Shown here: positions 7,134 to 8,393 of the stretch, one piece after another
Position numbering within the stretch: the stretch's first letter is position 1
How the letters are laid out: each line of letters begins with the position of its first letter
Source: a bacterium
GTDB taxonomy: Bacteria > Verrucomicrobiota > Verrucomicrobiae > Limisphaerales > J093
Assembly (NCBI GenBank): GCA_021839785.1
Contig: JAKCAB010000398.1
Location: 1-8,393 of the forward strand
Reading direction: 5' to 3'
DNA: 8,393 nucleotides
Program-made: the position numbers and the translations under genes
Notes under the pieces: model-generated
What the model saw: the letters and a program-made list of their open reading frames with translations, nothing else
Databases searched by the model: none
Told to the model about the DNA's origin: nothing

Positions 7134-8309
7134 TCAGAGTCCGAGAACGAAATCCTGCCAAGCCAGGGCCCGCACGCCGGGGGCGACGGCGCGGGTTGAA
7201 GTGCTCGCCCTGGCGGGTTGGTACACGAGCGTCAGCTCCACTCCGGTCCCGCGGGGGCGCTTCTTCTTCAACGCCTCCGCCAGCCGTTGCATCGGTGCGG
7301 CCATTGACGGCGCGACCGTCCGCCCGGCTTTGCATTCCACGAGCGTGACCGAACCCGCCCGGCCCGGCACGAGGAAATCCACTTCCAATCCTTGCTCGTC
7401 GCGGAAGTGGTATAGCTCCCTTCGCCGCCCGGAGTTGGCCTGTGCCTTGACGATCTCCGCCGCGATAAAGCCCTCGAAAAGCGCGCCCAGGAACGGCGAC
7501 TTGGCCAGTTCGGCCGCCGAATCGATGCCCAGCAGATGGCAGGCCAGGCCCGCGTCGGCGAGGTACACCTTCGGCGACTTGATGAGGCGCTTGCCGAGGT
7601 TCTCGTAAAAAGGGGGCACAATGAGGATCTGCGCGGTCGTCTCGAGCACGCCCAGCCACTGGGTGATGGTGGGCACGCTGACGCCCAGCGGCGCCGCCAG
7701 GTCAGTTTTGTTCAAGACCTGTCCGTGCCGGCTGGCCAGCAGGGCCAGAAAGCGACGGAACGCGGCCAGATCCTTCACGGCGGTCACCGCCCGCACGTCC
7801 CGTTCCAGATAGGTTTGCACGTAGGAACTGAACCACAGGCGCGCCGCCCCCGGCCGGGCCACGGCCTCCGGATAGCCGCCGTGCAACAGGCTCACCCTGG
7901 GGCTTTCCCGGGTCGAAAGCGGAAGGAGTTGCAGCACGGCCGCGCGGCCCGCCATGGATTCCGTGACGCTTTGCATGAGCGGCGCTTCCTGCGAACCGGT
8001 CAGAAACCACTGGCCCGCCAAGCGCGGACGCTGGTCAATGCGCGCCCGCACCAGCGCAAACACTTCGGGAACCTGCTGCACCTCATCCAGGACCACGGGC
8101 GGCTTCAGCGTGTCGAGGAACCCGTGTGGATCCGCCCGCAAGCGCGCGACCAACGCCGGATCTTCCAGCAGGAAATAGGCGGCCCTGGGCAGCAGGTGCT
8201 GGAGCAGCCAGGTCTTGCCCGCGCGTCTTGGACCGGTGAGGACCACCGCCGGAAAATTGCGAGCGGCCTGGAGCACCTGGGTTTCCAACTCCCGAGGAAC
8301 GTAACGCAT
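7134..8309 (-). CDS. AAA_14 / DUF4143 family ATPase
   Basis: This 391-residue protein has the typical length and order of the AAA_14-DUF4143 family, which is widespread in bacteria and archaea and whose physiological role is not settled. Walker A GPRRAGKT lies at 26-33, Walker B PVVLDEVQ at 71-78 and the sensor-1 strand WFLTGSQE at 101-108. A winged-helix-like segment follows (about 200-225, KTDLAAPLGVSVPTITQWL), then the DUF4143 C-terminal part with EVDFLV at 309-314 and VECKAG at 324-329. D311, E325 and K327 fit the PD-(D/E)XK nuclease-like pattern. The ATG at 8309 is the natural start, because MRYVPRELE just precedes the first strand as is usual for this family. There is no Shine-Dalgarno sequence. 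The gene is probably soluble and cytoplasmic, with no signal peptide or membrane segment. It has no evident link to the sugar and nucleoside enzymes downstream and looks like an accessory gene. Confidence 0.88.
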   Translation of the reverse strand: MRYVPRELETQVLQAARNFPAVVLTGPRRAGKTWLLQHLLPRAAYFLLEDPALVARLRADPHGFLDTLKPPVVLDEVQQVPEVFALVRARIDQRPRLAGQWFLTGSQEAPLMQSVTESMAGRAAVLQLLPLSTRESPRVSLLHGGYPEAVARPGAARLWFSSYVQTYLERDVRAVTAVKDLAAFRRFLALLASRHGQVLNKTDLAAPLGVSVPTITQWLGVLETTAQILIVPPFYENLGKRLIKSPKVYLADAGLACHLLGIDSAAELAKSPFLGALFEGFIAAEIVKAQANSGRRRELYHFRDEQGLEVDFLVPGRAGSVTLVECKAGRTVAPSMAAPMQRLAEALKKKRPRGTGVELTLVYQPARASTSTRAVAPGVRALAWQDFVLGL

Positions 8310-8317
8310 CGATGAGT

Positions 8318-8346
8318 TTTCTAAAGTGCCGACTTGGATTTCTCAA
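8318..8346 (-). promoter_or_regulatory. Possible sigma-70-type promoter for the ATPase gene
   Basis: On the minus strand TTGAGA (8346-8341) and TAGAAA (8323-8318) are separated by exactly 17 bp. They match the -35 consensus at 5 of 6 positions and the -10 at 4 of 6. Transcription would begin around 8311, nearly at the ATG at 8309, giving a leaderless or almost leaderless transcript, which would fit the absence of a ribosome binding site. This is a consensus match only, and the local AT-rich composition makes chance matches likelier. Confidence 0.35.
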
Positions 8347-8347
8347 G

Positions 8348-8364
8348 GTCCAATTGCATTGGAC
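8348..8364. promoter_or_regulatory. Perfect 7-bp palindrome just upstream of the putative -35 box
   Basis: GTCCAAT at 8348-8354 and ATTGGAC at 8358-8364 are exact inverted copies around the 3-bp centre TGC. It ends 2 bp from the candidate -35 box of the ATPase gene, a position typical of an operator. No T-run follows on the minus strand, so it is a poor terminator for an upstream minus-strand gene. The regulator, if any, is unknown. Confidence 0.4.
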
Positions 8365-8393
8365 TCCGCTCGGGCAGAATCGTGGAACGCTCC

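Noticed and set aside
5589..7199. Plus-strand open frame of 536 codons
   Set aside because: It spans the antisense of two genes and their intergenic gap, with an Arg/Ala-rich composition typical of shadow frames.
7535..8315. Plus-strand open frame of about 259 codons opposite the ATPase
   Set aside because: The ATPase on the minus strand has intact Walker motifs. The antisense product shows no domain.

Overview
The window is a GC-rich bacterial segment with four protein genes, all on the minus strand, so transcription runs from right to left. Gene content, signal peptides, scarce Shine-Dalgarno sequences and dispersed palindromic repeats read through inside coding sequences point to the Verrucomicrobiota (Pedosphaera/Limisphaerales-like), probably an uncultured environmental lineage. 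That placement is an inference from general style, not from a marker gene.

Layout in transcription order. (1) 8309-7134: an AAA_14/DUF4143 ATPase with an intact Walker A and B and a C-terminal PD-(D/E)XK-like motif. A possible promoter and a perfect 7-bp palindrome lie just upstream. (2) 7028-5883: an exported protein that looks like a divergent nucleoside hydrolase. (3) 5815-2579: a large exported glycoside hydrolase resembling GH106 alpha-L-rhamnosidases. (4) 2483 to beyond the left edge: the N-terminal 827 codons of the DEAH-box RNA helicase HrpA, probably with a GTG start. Gaps between genes are only about 67-105 bp and I see no convincing terminator in them, so read-through is possible. 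No shared pathway is evident: the two exported enzymes could both serve nutrient scavenging, HrpA is a housekeeping-type RNA helicase, and the ATPase looks like an accessory gene.

The most unusual content is repeat DNA inside genes. A 120-bp element made of nested hairpins sits in frame in the C-terminal part of the glycoside hydrolase. A second element, with a duplicated motif, interrupts hrpA in frame at the left edge. A 7-bp tandem repeat lies in a linker of hrpA. All three keep the reading frame open. I see no RNA genes, CRISPR array, insertion sequence or clearly new multi-gene system. No stretch longer than 300 bases lacks a gene.
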